From contig JBBAFS010000003.1 of assembly GCA_041655255.1 (NCBI GenBank), positions 1 to 59,558 on the forward strand: 59,558 nt of DNA. Direction: 5' to 3'. Below, piece after piece: positions 8,723 to 17,694 of this stretch; position 1 is the first letter of the stretch; each line of letters begins with the position of its first letter. Source of the DNA: JBBAFS01 sp041655255. Lineage in GTDB: Bacteria; Spirochaetota; Spirochaetia; Sphaerochaetales; Sphaerochaetaceae. The notes under the pieces are model-generated. The model had not been told where the DNA came from. It did no database searches and saw nothing but the letters and a program-made list of their open reading frames with translations. The position numbers and the translations under genes are program-made.

Positions 8723-9436
8723 TTATTGGTAGAATTGGGAAAAGAGTTCTGCAAATTGAGGGTCACGCAAACTTCGCTCACTTCGACTCATCATGATAGG
8801 GTACTCTTTTAACACCCTCATCGGGCGGTGCGAGAGTTTTACTACTCGATCAGCCATCAAAAACGCCTCTTGAACATCATGGGTGATGTATAACACTGTT
8901 CTTTTATTTTTCTCCCACAAGGTGATAAAGGCTTGTACGAGAGACCATCTGAGAAGTGAATCTAAACTTTGAAATGGCTCATCTAACAACATAATTTTGG
9001 CTGGGAATGCAAATGCTCGGGCAATAGCGACTCTTTGACGCATCCCACCGCTTAGTTGATCTGGTTTAAATGAGGCATACTCTTCTAATCCAACTAATGA
9101 GATAAATTCCATCGCCCGTTGAATACGCTCTTTTTTAGTAGGAATGCTCTCTCTGAGTACTAACTCAACATTCGTAAGAACACTATCCCAAGGAAGTAAT
9201 CGAGGTTCTTGAAAGAGATAACTCATAGGTCCTTTCTCTTGATCATTTAACTCAATATATCCAGAGTCGATACTCTCTAGTCCTCCAATGAGGCGAAGCA
9301 GTGTTGTTTTCCCACAACCTGATGGTCCCACTAGAGCTGTGATTGCATCTTGTTCTACCTCTAAAGAGAAATCTGAGAGAACCATAAGACTCTCACCATC
9401 AACCATATAATGTTTACTGAGATTATGAATGACCAT
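8723..9436 (-). CDS. ABC transporter ATPase, SsuB/TauB/ThiZ-like
   Basis: This ATPase subunit of about 237 residues belongs to an importer of the nitrate/sulfonate/taurine/thiamine-precursor class. It has Walker A GPSGCGKT, Q-loop FQEPRLLPW, signature LSGGMRQRVAIARA and Walker B IMLLDEPF with a following His in ITHDVQEA. QEPRLLPW is diagnostic of this subfamily. I start it at the ATG at 9436 because GAGAGGG lies directly upstream. A TTG at 9448 would add four residues but lies inside that site. It overlaps the permease gene by 14 bases. It is the last gene of the three-gene importer. Confidence 0.85.
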   Translation of the reverse strand: MVIHNLSKHYMVDGESLMVLSDFSLEVEQDAITALVGPSGCGKTTLLRLIGGLESIDSGYIELNDQEKGPMSYLFQEPRLLPWDSVLTNVELVLRESIPTKKERIQRAMEFISLVGLEEYASFKPDQLSGGMRQRVAIARAFAFPAKIMLLDEPFQSLDSLLRWSLVQAFITLWEKNKRTVLYITHDVQEAFLMADRVVKLSHRPMRVLKEYPIMMSRSERSLRDPQFAELFSQFYQ

Positions 9437-10217
9437 GGACCCTCTCAAAGTGTTTGGTTTTCAGCTCTCTGAATCTTTTTGGAAGTTGCAACATAGCAAT
9501 AAACAACACATCCCCTAAGGCGGTAAGGAGAATAGCGATCAGTGTCCATGCGAGCACTTCAGCTGTCTCTAAGTTAATTTGAGCTAATTGCATCCTTGAT
9601 CCCACTCCATAACGGGGGACGGTGAGGACCTCTGCAGCAATCACTACTTTCCACACCATAGATAAAGAGGCTTTAGCTCCTGTAATAAGTGATGGGGTTA
9701 AGGAGGGGATAATCAAATGCATGATCCGATCTTTTTGAGAGAAATGGTACATGTGACTCATCTCACTAAGATCTTCACTAATGAGACGGACTCCCTCTTC
9801 CACTTGGACAAACATAACGGGAAAACCCATTAAAAAAGCACTAAAAAGTGGAACTGTCCCACTGGAGAACCAAATAAAAGCCAATAAGATAATCGACATC
9901 ACTGGAATTGCTTTACACATCACCAACAAAGGTTGTAGTGCAGCAGAAAATAGTGGTTTATACCCCGCAATGATACCTAACACAGATCCAACAGTAACAA
10001 TGATTAAAAAACTCTTTAGCGCCCTACCAACCGTGGTAAGGAGATTCACTGAGAGAGGTTTATACTGCAGAAGTGTGATAAACGCAGAGAACGTCTTACT
10101 AGGAGTTGGAAGGATCACTTGTGCATCTAAGACAAGAGAGCCAATATGCCATACTCCTAGTAAGAGTAATAAGCTGAGAACTACAACTACTTTAGTAGCT
10201 AAGGTAGAACGAGGCAT
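9423..10217 (-). CDS. ABC transporter permease, SsuC/ThiX-like
   Basis: This inner-membrane permease has about 264 residues. It has around six hydrophobic helices and the BPD_transp_1 signature region with the EAA-type loop near LIIPSLTPSLITGAKASL. The open frame extends upstream to 10289, but the ATG at 10217 (MPRSTLATK) has GAGGTG 5 bases ahead and leaves only a 26-base overlap with the binding-protein gene, so I prefer it. A hydrophobic first helix (VVVVLSLLLLLGVW) follows at once, as expected. It sits between the binding protein and the ATPase. Confidence 0.85.
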   Translation of the reverse strand: MPRSTLATKVVVVLSLLLLLGVWHIGSLVLDAQVILPTPSKTFSAFITLLQYKPLSVNLLTTVGRALKSFLIIVTVGSVLGIIAGYKPLFSAALQPLLVMCKAIPVMSIILLAFIWFSSGTVPLFSAFLMGFPVMFVQVEEGVRLISEDLSEMSHMYHFSQKDRIMHLIIPSLTPSLITGAKASLSMVWKVVIAAEVLTVPRYGVGSRMQLAQINLETAEVLAWTLIAILLTALGDVLFIAMLQLPKRFRELKTKHFERVHGHS

Positions 10218-11169
10218 CTGGCACCTCAGAACCGATTGATGTGTAATCAAAACCGTATAAGACTTTGTAGTAGACATCAACAGCATCAAAAGCTTCTTTG
10301 GCAGTTCTAAATACTAAGTTACAACGTGGAATAGCAGGTGTTGCCATTGCCGCATTCATAATTCCTAGTTGTTCAATGACAACCCCAGCATCTTGTGGAT
10401 GTGTGGTAACCCACGTAATCGACTCTTTTATTGCATTCATCACAACGGGAAGATCTGCACTATGCTCTTGGGCAAACTTGTCACTCACTACAATAACAGT
10501 CATAGGATAATTAGTAGTCCCCGTTAAAGCAGACCAAAGTTGTTGTACATCCATAAGAGGAACTGCCTTCTCATTACTATTTAAAACCATGGTAACAAAA
10601 GGCTCAGGAAGAACTGCTAAATCGACACGATTGGCAATGAGCATTTGTGCTAATTGAGCTGGAGCTGCAACTCCATAATCTAAGAAGATATCTTCATCTA
10701 CTTGGTAACCCAATGCGGCAATGAGAATCTGAGTTAATTGATCAGGAGTTCCACCAGCACCAGGAATCGCTATATTTCTATTATAAAGATGTTCAAGTTC
10801 GGTAATAGAGTGGTCGGTTGTTAACAACATTAACATCCCCTCTCCTGTTACAGCAGCTAACTTTACACCAACCCCTTTGTTAAACAAGTTTGCAGCCACA
10901 TTAGTAGGAAGAGCGGCAATATCCAACTCTCCATTTGCCAAGCGGGCAATTACTTCATTTGGGGATGGAAATACTTCGATGTCGAGTGTAATGCCGTTGT
11001 CAATGTTCCCATCGTCTTTTGCAAGACCGGCGACTCCAAAGCCACTAGGTCCTTGCATGACAGCCATGCGTACCACATTGGCAGGAACGACCTCTTTAGC
11101 CCCTTTTGCAACAAGTGGTGTAATAAGAACGAACACCACAATCATTAATACTATGCTAAAACGTTTCAT
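10192..11169 (-). CDS. ABC transporter substrate-binding protein, NMT1/SsuA-like
   Basis: This 325-residue periplasmic binding protein has a signal peptide (residues 1-23, ending LVAKGAKE). There is no lipobox cysteine, although the GAKE junction is common in spirochaete binding proteins. The sequence LANGELDIAALPTNVAANL and ANRVDLAVLPEPFV are typical of the NMT1/SsuA/TauA fold. The ligand is unknown; sulfonates, nitrate, riboflavin or pyrimidine precursors are all possible for this family, and no metabolic gene in the operon decides. GAGGT lies 6 bases before the ATG. It follows tyrS by 39 bases. Confidence 0.82.
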   Translation of the reverse strand: MKRFSIVLMIVVFVLITPLVAKGAKEVVPANVVRMAVMQGPSGFGVAGLAKDDGNIDNGITLDIEVFPSPNEVIARLANGELDIAALPTNVAANLFNKGVGVKLAAVTGEGMLMLLTTDHSITELEHLYNRNIAIPGAGGTPDQLTQILIAALGYQVDEDIFLDYGVAAPAQLAQMLIANRVDLAVLPEPFVTMVLNSNEKAVPLMDVQQLWSALTGTTNYPMTVIVVSDKFAQEHSADLPVVMNAIKESITWVTTHPQDAGVVIEQLGIMNAAMATPAIPRCNLVFRTAKEAFDAVDVYYKVLYGFDYTSIGSEVPDASFYLSY

Positions 11170-11208
11170 ACGATACCTCGTTTCATATTGGCTTATCTAA
11201 GCCTTGTA

Positions 11209-12468
11209 TCAAGAAGAGACGACAATTCTAAAGAACCGTTTTTTACCAGCTCTGAGAATGATTTCTCCTTGAGTTACCCATGACATGTCGATTATTGTAT
11301 TAATATCATCGACTTTTTTATCTTGAACTGTCGCTCCACCTTGCATGACAAGGCGTCTGGCATCACTGTTTGTCTTACATAAGTCAGTTTTGGCAAACAG
11401 TTGAACAACTCCAATTCCCTCATCTAGTTCACTTTGTGGAATCTCAAGTGTTGGTAACCCCTTTTTTGCCTCCTCCGAGACGGATCCCCCAAATACGGTT
11501 TTTGCTGCTGCTTGGGCCTTTTGGGCCTCTTTTTCGCCATGAATAATCTTGGTTTGTTCAAACGCAAGGCGCTCTTTTGCCTCATTAATATTTTTAGAAG
11601 GATCATCATAGGTGGCAATCTCTTCTAATGAAAGGAATGTAAAGAGCTTCATAAAGCGAATAACATCAGTATCATTGACGTTACGCCAATATTGGTAAAA
11701 ATCGTATGGACTAAACATTTCAGGGTCCAAAAAGACGGCTCCTTTCTCACTCTTACCCATCTTATGTCCGTCTGCACGGGTAATGAGATTAAATGTAAGT
11801 CCATAGGCGTCTCCTTGAGAGACTTTACGAATCAAATCAATCCCAGCAACAATGTTACCCCATTGATCATCTCCACCCATTTGTAATGCACAGTTGTGTT
11901 CGTTAAAGAGGGTGAGAAAGTCAAATGATTGTAACAACTGGTAGTTAAACTCGATAAAGGAGAGTCCTTTTTCGAGTCGTTGTCGGTAGCTTTCAAATGT
12001 GAGCATTTTATTAACAGAGAAATGGCGACCAATATCTCGTAAAAACTCAATGTAATTGAGCTTCCCTAGCCAATCATAGTTGTTAAGCATGATTCCCTTC
12101 CCCCACCCTGTAGGTGGTTGTTCAGAGAAATCTAACACGGTCCCTAATTGGCTTTTAAGAGCAGCACTATTTTCTTCAATCTCTTCAACACTGAGCATTT
12201 TTCTCATCTCAGTTTTCCCTGAAGGATCCCCGATGAGACTTGTCCCTCCTCCAACTAAAGCAATTGGGTTATGTCCATGCTCTTGTAGGTGGTGCATGGC
12301 AAAAAATGGGACCATGTGGCCAATGTGAATCGATTTTCCTGTGGGATCGACTCCCACGTAGAACGTTACTGGCCCTTTGTCCATTAAAGAACTTAAGCCT
12401 TCAACATCGGTACATTGAGCAATAAATCCTCGATCGTAGAGTACTTGTAACGCTGTATTTACCTTCAT
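11209..12468 (-). CDS. tyrS: Tyrosyl-tRNA synthetase
   Basis: This class-I synthetase charges tRNA-Tyr. It has 419 residues. The HIGH motif (SIHIGH, about 46-51), GDPSGKTEMR, the tyrosine-pocket region QLLQSFDFL and GGDDQWGNI are present. The second signature is KMGKSEKG (about 231-238). The C-terminal region (about 355-419) is an S4 RNA-binding domain. The gene lies 3 bases after glyS, the third of three synthetase genes in a row. No T-box or other leader is seen in front of it. Confidence 0.96.
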   Translation of the reverse strand: MKVNTALQVLYDRGFIAQCTDVEGLSSLMDKGPVTFYVGVDPTGKSIHIGHMVPFFAMHHLQEHGHNPIALVGGGTSLIGDPSGKTEMRKMLSVEEIEENSAALKSQLGTVLDFSEQPPTGWGKGIMLNNYDWLGKLNYIEFLRDIGRHFSVNKMLTFESYRQRLEKGLSFIEFNYQLLQSFDFLTLFNEHNCALQMGGDDQWGNIVAGIDLIRKVSQGDAYGLTFNLITRADGHKMGKSEKGAVFLDPEMFSPYDFYQYWRNVNDTDVIRFMKLFTFLSLEEIATYDDPSKNINEAKERLAFEQTKIIHGEKEAQKAQAAAKTVFGGSVSEEAKKGLPTLEIPQSELDEGIGVVQLFAKTDLCKTNSDARRLVMQGGATVQDKKVDDINTIIDMSWVTQGEIILRAGKKRFFRIVVSS

Positions 12469-12471
12469 ACG

Positions 12472-13797
12472 CTACACTCTCTTGTAAGCTTTCATCAAAG
12501 AGCGGATATGGGTAGTGAGTTCACTTATAGCAACTCGTGTTTGCTCCATCGAATCACGATCACGCAAGGTGACAGTATTATCTTCAAGTGTTTGGTAATC
12601 GACAGTAAGACAATATGGAGTGCCAATTTCATCCATTCTTCGGTAGCGTCGCCCAATAGCTCCACTTTGATCAAAGAATGTAGTGAAGTCTTCTCTTAAC
12701 TCTTTTTCAAGTGTACTGGCAAATTCAGCAATTCCATCTTTTTTCACAAGTGGGAGAACGGCAACGGTAATTGGTGCAATAGCAGGATGGAAATGCATCA
12801 CTGTTCTTGTTTCACCATCTTCAAGGAGCTGCTCTTCATAAGCATCACTTAGCGCCATAAGGACATTACGAGTGAGACCAGCCGATGTTTCAACAACATA
12901 GGGGGTGTAACGCTCTTTAGTCTCTTGGTCTAAGTAAGTGAGATCTTTTCCACTAAATGTTTGGTGTTGGGTAAGATCGTAATCGGTACGGTTGTGAATC
13001 CCCTCTAACTCTTGCCATCCCATGGGAAAGAGGTATTGGATGTCGTAAGCCTCTTTAGCGTAGAAGGCGAGTTCATCATCACCATGTTTGTCCCATCTAA
13101 GACGATCGGCTCTTATTCCCATTTTTTCGTAGTATGCGATTCTTTGTGCTTTCCAAAAGTTAAACCACTCATCGTCGGTTCCTGGGGCAACAAAAAATTG
13201 CATCTCAAGTTGTTCAAATTCTACTGATCGGAAGATAAAGTTCTTTGTTGTAATTTCGTTACGAAATGCTTTTCCAACTTGGGCAATACCAAAAGGTATT
13301 TTCACTCGACTGCTTTGAAGAACATTTTTAAAATCGACATAAATACCTTGGGCAGTTTCAGGACGTAAGTAGACCACACTACTCTCATCTTTGATCGATC
13401 CAAGGTGGGTAGTAAACATCAAGTTGAAATTTCGTGGTTCTGTGAACGAGTCTTTAGTACCACAGTTGGGACAGGGAGCTTCTAAATCGACATGGTCGGC
13501 TCTAAAGCGACTTTTACACTGTTTACAATCGACTAAAGGGTCGGTGAAATTCGAAACGTGACCACTGGCTTCCCACACTTTTGGGTGCATCAAAATAGAG
13601 GCATCAAGACCGACGATATTATCGTGCATTTGGGTCATCTCTTTCCACCAGAAGTCTCTGATATTATTTTTAAGCTCAACTCCTAAGGGGCCGTAATCCC
13701 AAGATCCGCTCAACCCTCCATAAATCTCGCTCGATTGATAAATAAATCCTCTTCTCTTACATAAAGAGACAATCTTCTCCATTGTTACGTCAGACAT
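12472..13797 (-). CDS. glyS: Glycyl-tRNA synthetase, homodimeric (alpha2) type
   Basis: This class-II synthetase charges tRNA-Gly. It has 441 residues, close to the usual 450-470 of the single-chain eukaryote/archaea-like bacterial type, not the alpha2beta2 type. The N-terminal KRRGFIYQSSEIYGGLSG, a Cys4 zinc-type element (CKQCK and CPNCG, about 88-112), FNLMF and ETAQGIYV are characteristic. The C-terminal anticodon-binding domain begins at about 340 (APITVAVLP). It overlaps gltX by 8 bases and is followed by tyrS after 3 bases. Confidence 0.95.
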   Translation of the reverse strand: MSDVTMEKIVSLCKRRGFIYQSSEIYGGLSGSWDYGPLGVELKNNIRDFWWKEMTQMHDNIVGLDASILMHPKVWEASGHVSNFTDPLVDCKQCKSRFRADHVDLEAPCPNCGTKDSFTEPRNFNLMFTTHLGSIKDESSVVYLRPETAQGIYVDFKNVLQSSRVKIPFGIAQVGKAFRNEITTKNFIFRSVEFEQLEMQFFVAPGTDDEWFNFWKAQRIAYYEKMGIRADRLRWDKHGDDELAFYAKEAYDIQYLFPMGWQELEGIHNRTDYDLTQHQTFSGKDLTYLDQETKERYTPYVVETSAGLTRNVLMALSDAYEEQLLEDGETRTVMHFHPAIAPITVAVLPLVKKDGIAEFASTLEKELREDFTTFFDQSGAIGRRYRRMDEIGTPYCLTVDYQTLEDNTVTLRDRDSMEQTRVAISELTTHIRSLMKAYKRV

Positions 13798-15274
13798 TTA
13801 AAACCTCAGCTTTAAGTAGTGTTATAGCCCTTTGTAGTCGGGCTTTTGTGTTCTTTAATCCTAATAGGAGTATGGAATCTAATAAAGGGGGACTCACCGC
13901 AGAACCGGTAATAGCAACCCTTAATGGCATAAATACTCCTTGCACCTTAATTTCCAAGGTACTGGCAAGTTCAACAAGAGCGTTTTCGACCTCATCAAGG
14001 TTCTCTTTGTTCAGTGTATCAATGATGGGTAAAGCACGCTCCAATGATAAGAGTGTTTGTTCAGCACTCTGCTTCTTAGGAAGCAAATCTGCAACTTCTA
14101 ATTGTGTAATATCTTCAAATAAGAATCTTACCAAAGGGACAACATCTTCGAGTTTTTTAAGTCTCTCTTTGACAAGTGGCAGAAGTTTATATAGTAGCTC
14201 CCTCTCTTCGTTGGTAGGAGGAGTCGCAATAAATGCGGCTTGTTGTAGATATGGTTCTAACAAAGAGATTAACGAATCATCATCTTTTTGACGAATGTAC
14301 ATCCCGTTGTACCACTCAAGTTTTTTATAATCGAATACTCCTGGACTTTTTGATATTTTCTCTAAGATAAAGAGAGTGCTTAACTCCTCTTTGGTGAAAA
14401 ACTCTTTCTCCCCATCGTATGCCCAACCAACAAGACTTACATAGTTCATCAAAGCTTCAGGGAGATACCCTTGCTCTTTGAACTCACGAACGCTGGTAGA
14501 GCCGTGGCGCTTGGAGAGTTTTTGACCATCTTTACCCATCACCATCGGGAGGTGACAAAAAAGTGGAGCCTGCCAACCAAAAGCTTCATACAATAAGACA
14601 TGAAGAGGGCCCGAAGGAATCCACTCTTGAGCTCTGAGAATATGGGTAATGCCCATCATATGATCGTCAATGACATTAGCAAGGTGGTAGGTTGGAAACC
14701 CATCAGATTTAAGAAGTACTGGATCTGGGTTCACATCTACATTTGCTCGGGAGATATCACCCATCAACATATCGTGAAAGGTTGTTTTCCCTTCGAGGGG
14801 GACTTTAAGTCGAATTACTGAACTTTTTCCTTCAGCTAATAGCGATGAAACTTCTTCGGAAGTTAACGAGCGACAGTGGCGGTCGTAGCCAAGGTGTTTC
14901 TCTTTGTTTTTCATTTGTTGTTCACGAACACTTTGAAGTCGTTCGCTATCACAAAAGCAGTGATACGCTTTACCTTGATCAACAAGCATCTGAGCATGTG
15001 CTTTGTAGATCTCAGTCCGTTCACTTTGAATATATGGTCCGTAGGGACCTCCGATTATAGGTCCTTCATCCCACTCTACGTTGAGCCAATTGAGAGTTTC
15101 ATATAAATCATCAAGCGCTTCAGCTGTTGAGCGCTCTTGATCAGTATCTTCAATTCTGAGAATAAATGTTCCCCCGTTAGCACGGGCAAAAAAATAGTTA
15201 AATAATGCTGTCCTAATCCCACCGATATGTTGTAACCCGGTTGGGGATGGAGCATAGCGAACTCGAACACTCAT
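13790..15274 (-). CDS. gltX: Glutamyl-tRNA synthetase
   Basis: This class-I synthetase has 494 residues. The catalytic signature is APSPTGLQHIGGIRTAL (about 8-24), where HIGH appears as HIGG. LRIEDTD follows at about 40, and KLSKRHG, the KMSKS equivalent, is near 252. A helical anticodon-binding domain fills the C-terminus. AGGAGG lies about 10 bases before the ATG. It is the first gene of the gltX-glyS-tyrS block. Whether it charges only tRNA-Glu or also tRNA-Gln cannot be told, since no gatCAB or glnS lies in the window. Confidence 0.96.
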   Translation of the reverse strand: MSVRVRYAPSPTGLQHIGGIRTALFNYFFARANGGTFILRIEDTDQERSTAEALDDLYETLNWLNVEWDEGPIIGGPYGPYIQSERTEIYKAHAQMLVDQGKAYHCFCDSERLQSVREQQMKNKEKHLGYDRHCRSLTSEEVSSLLAEGKSSVIRLKVPLEGKTTFHDMLMGDISRANVDVNPDPVLLKSDGFPTYHLANVIDDHMMGITHILRAQEWIPSGPLHVLLYEAFGWQAPLFCHLPMVMGKDGQKLSKRHGSTSVREFKEQGYLPEALMNYVSLVGWAYDGEKEFFTKEELSTLFILEKISKSPGVFDYKKLEWYNGMYIRQKDDDSLISLLEPYLQQAAFIATPPTNEERELLYKLLPLVKERLKKLEDVVPLVRFLFEDITQLEVADLLPKKQSAEQTLLSLERALPIIDTLNKENLDEVENALVELASTLEIKVQGVFMPLRVAITGSAVSPPLLDSILLLGLKNTKARLQRAITLLKAEVLNV

Positions 15275-15327
15275 GGGGAGAATTCCTCCTAGAAATATGG
15301 GACAAGGGCTTTACAGCCACCAAATAT

Positions 15328-15356
15328 GTTTTAGCCTAAATAGGGAAAAGTAGCAA
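15328..15356 (-). promoter_or_regulatory. Candidate promoter of the synthetase operon
   Basis: The minus strand shows TTGCTA (15356-15351), a 17-base spacer and TAAAAC (15333-15328). The -10 is poor. A small GGCT-GTAA-AGCC hairpin lies in the leader. Confidence 0.35.
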
Positions 15357-15365
15357 CAACCACAG

Positions 15366-16148
15366 CTAAACGCTCAGCCACTCAACAGTTGCTGTCATAG
15401 CATCGTTTCGTGTTTTGTCATCGATATCATACTGAATAAGATGAGTTCCCTTCTCATAGTGGATCCAATTATTATTCCCCTTGCCCAGTTCAACAATCTT
15501 TTTCCCATCTAAAGGACCGATAGTTGCATCCTCTTTACCGGTGAGTACTAAAAAGTTTGTGGTAGTGTCACCAACGACTCGGTTCGCCTCTTTCATCAAT
15601 AAAGAGAGTTGACGAAGCTGTTTCATATAGAGAATTGACCAATACTCTTTTCCTAAAAAAGCATCATCATCACTATCTCGCTCATCAAAAAATTGATAAC
15701 GAGAATCAGCTTTCCACCCCGAAGGAAGTTTTACATTAAAAAAAGCTAAACAGGAAATAAGAGTGTGGTTTAACTTTGGAATAGTGAGTGCCGGAGCGTA
15801 GAGAACAGAAGTAGCAATTTGATACTTCGCACATAAGATAATTGAGATTGTTCCACCCATTGAGTGTCCTACAAGTGAGACTTCCTCATAAAGCTCTTGT
15901 AAACGAAGAAGCTCTTTTTCTGCCGCTCCAAGCCAATCTTCTTTACGGGTGGTGTTAAAATCTTTTCCGAAAGTACCGTGCCCTGGTAGACGAATAGCAA
16001 ATACATCAAAGCCTTGTTCATACAATAATCGAGCAGGTAGAGCCATCTCCCCAGGATATCCAGCATATCCATGGATTGCCAAAATAGCTTTACGAGGCTT
16101 TTGTGTGTGAAGTAATTGTATTGGAGTAGCACAACGACGAATATCCAT
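15366..16148 (-). CDS. Alpha/beta-hydrolase, monoacylglycerol-lipase/esterase-like
   Basis: This 260-residue serine hydrolase has the oxyanion-hole region AIHGYAGYPGE (about 24-34) and the nucleophile elbow GHSMG with Ser96. The likely acid is in TGKEDATIG, and the likely catalytic His is in KGTHLIQYD near the C-terminus. PGHG at about 55-58 is typical of carboxylesterases of the Est30/monoglyceride-lipase group. There is no signal peptide. It starts 9 bases after the 7-TM LuxR gene and closes a four-gene operon, so its product or substrate may be linked to the membrane signal that regulator senses; this is inference. Confidence 0.8.
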   Translation of the reverse strand: MDIRRCATPIQLLHTQKPRKAILAIHGYAGYPGEMALPARLLYEQGFDVFAIRLPGHGTFGKDFNTTRKEDWLGAAEKELLRLQELYEEVSLVGHSMGGTISIILCAKYQIATSVLYAPALTIPKLNHTLISCLAFFNVKLPSGWKADSRYQFFDERDSDDDAFLGKEYWSILYMKQLRQLSLLMKEANRVVGDTTTNFLVLTGKEDATIGPLDGKKIVELGKGNNNWIHYEKGTHLIQYDIDDKTRNDAMTATVEWLSV

Positions 16149-16157
16149 TTCAACCTC

Positions 16158-17030
16158 CTACGAAAGAAGGTTCAGTAAGTCAATTCGACTACGCACCTTC
16201 GTCTTAGAGAATATATTTGCTATATGGTTGTTCACGGTATTCACCGAAATATTCAACTCATATGCAATCTCTTTATTGGTTAACCCCTCTTTAATGAGGG
16301 TAATTACCGAATACTCTCGTTCGGTAATGTTAAATGTTTCTACACTGCTAAAGGTGAGCTCTTTCTCTTCATGGTGGGGCATTTTTTTAAAGTAGATAAA
16401 TAAAAACACCAGTAAAATAATAGAAAATGCCATGAAGTAAATGGGATAGGTAATGTACCTCACTGTAGGAAAGATAATGCTAATAATTAAAAGAGGTAAC
16501 ATCGTAAACGAGAGAATGATAATCGCTTTACTAACAGTTCTCACATCGACATTACTGATAGTTTTAAGATTTCTCATCAACACTCCAATTGAGAAAGAGA
16601 GTGAGAAAATAAAAATCACAACCATAAGAGTTTGGAAAATCCAAGTTGATGAAAAGATGAGGTCTAAAATTGAGATAACCATAAATACCGAAGCGATGGT
16701 AATAAATAACACCATCATGCTCCTCAGTGGTTGAGCAAGAAGCCATCGGGTGAAAAATGGAACAAATGCAATGAAAAATGAGATATTTGCAGCTAAGAGG
16801 GCATTAATAACGACGGTACTTACAAATGCTGCTGTTGGACCTAAAAAGAGGTCAACAAAGACCGAAAGTACTTGTAACACTATCACCAATAACAGCGAGG
16901 AGTGAAATACAATGAAGTATTTAGTCCACTGGTACGCCTCTCTGAGATGAAACACCACGGAGAGGACTAACGTCATACACCCCGTGGCGAATGAGAACAT
17001 GTATAGTAGGATGATCCACCCTTTTATCAT
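16158..17030 (-). CDS. Seven-TM membrane LuxR-type transcriptional regulator
   Basis: The 290-residue protein has about seven hydrophobic helices in its first 215 residues, then a short charged linker (KKMPHHEEKE) and a C-terminal LuxR/GerE helix-turn-helix (about 230-290: ITEREYSVITLIKEGLTNKE through NTVNNHIANIF). A DNA-binding domain tethered directly to a 7-TM sensor is a form often seen in spirochaetes. It probably senses a membrane or extracellular signal and regulates locally. The gene follows the RloB-like gene by 5 bases and precedes the hydrolase by 9, so autoregulation of the operon is plausible. The ligand is unknown. Confidence 0.82.
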   Translation of the reverse strand: MIKGWIILLYMFSFATGCMTLVLSVVFHLREAYQWTKYFIVFHSSLLLVIVLQVLSVFVDLFLGPTAAFVSTVVINALLAANISFFIAFVPFFTRWLLAQPLRSMMVLFITIASVFMVISILDLIFSSTWIFQTLMVVIFIFSLSFSIGVLMRNLKTISNVDVRTVSKAIIILSFTMLPLLIISIIFPTVRYITYPIYFMAFSIILLVFLFIYFKKMPHHEEKELTFSSVETFNITEREYSVITLIKEGLTNKEIAYELNISVNTVNNHIANIFSKTKVRSRIDLLNLLS

Positions 17031-17035
17031 GGTCT

Positions 17036-17680
17036 TTAGTTATTCTTTATTCCAATCATCTTTTGGTTGTATGTCATATCAGCATTACCACAGATAGTTG
17101 AAATGTCGTTGAGCAGTTTAGTCATACTTACCGGAGCAATTCCACCGGCATCTCGAATTGTTCGCTCATTGTATTGACTTGCATTAACCACCGCTTGAGC
17201 TTTAGCTGGGAATAATTTCAAGTGGAGGTTTGCCCCTTCACTTAACAAATACTCAGCACTTGAATCAAACTGTGGAAGGACTTTAGCCAATTCACGATCA
17301 ATAAGTTCACTACTTTGTACAAATGATTTTGGGGAAGTGAGGTGTAACAGATACCACAATGAGAAAGAGGGATTTGCCCACGCTAGTTGAACTTTCCTCT
17401 TTTTCGCTATCATTTCGACTTCTTTAAACTCAGTTGCACTCATTCCAAAATCTTCAAAGCTAAATACTACCCACTGACTATCATATTTTTGACGAGTTCT
17501 CTCTTTAGCCGCTCGCTTGATTAAATCTTCAACGCCGGTTGCCTCTTCATCCCATATTACGGTCATATTCGTGTAGCGACTATCTTTCCGCATCTGTGAG
17601 AAATAGAGGGATTCGGCTTCATTTGCGGTGACAATGAGAATCGTTTTTCTCGGTTTTTCACTTCTTTTTTTACGTTTCAT
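17036..17680 (-). CDS. RloB-like (AbiLii-type) protein with altered catalytic residues
   Basis: This 214-residue protein aligns by eye with the RloB/AbiLii family. It has a basic N-terminus, RKTILIVTANEAES (family form ILIVCEGEKTE), WVVFSFEDFG (family form VFDRDD) and ANPSFSLWYLLHL (family form NPCFELWLLLHF). Family members pair with an AAA15 ATPase and act in anti-phage or abortive-infection systems. Here the usual Glu of CEGE is Ala19, the two usual acidic residues of DxD are Ser74 and Glu76, and the Glu of NPxFExW is Ser107. The frame is intact, so I read it as a divergent, possibly non-catalytic member. It lies 14 bases after the ATPase gene. Confidence 0.7.
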   Translation of the reverse strand: MKRKKRSEKPRKTILIVTANEAESLYFSQMRKDSRYTNMTVIWDEEATGVEDLIKRAAKERTRQKYDSQWVVFSFEDFGMSATEFKEVEMIAKKRKVQLAWANPSFSLWYLLHLTSPKSFVQSSELIDRELAKVLPQFDSSAEYLLSEGANLHLKLFPAKAQAVVNASQYNERTIRDAGGIAPVSMTKLLNDISTICGNADMTYNQKMIGIKNN

Positions 17681-17694
17681 ATCACAGCTCCTTC

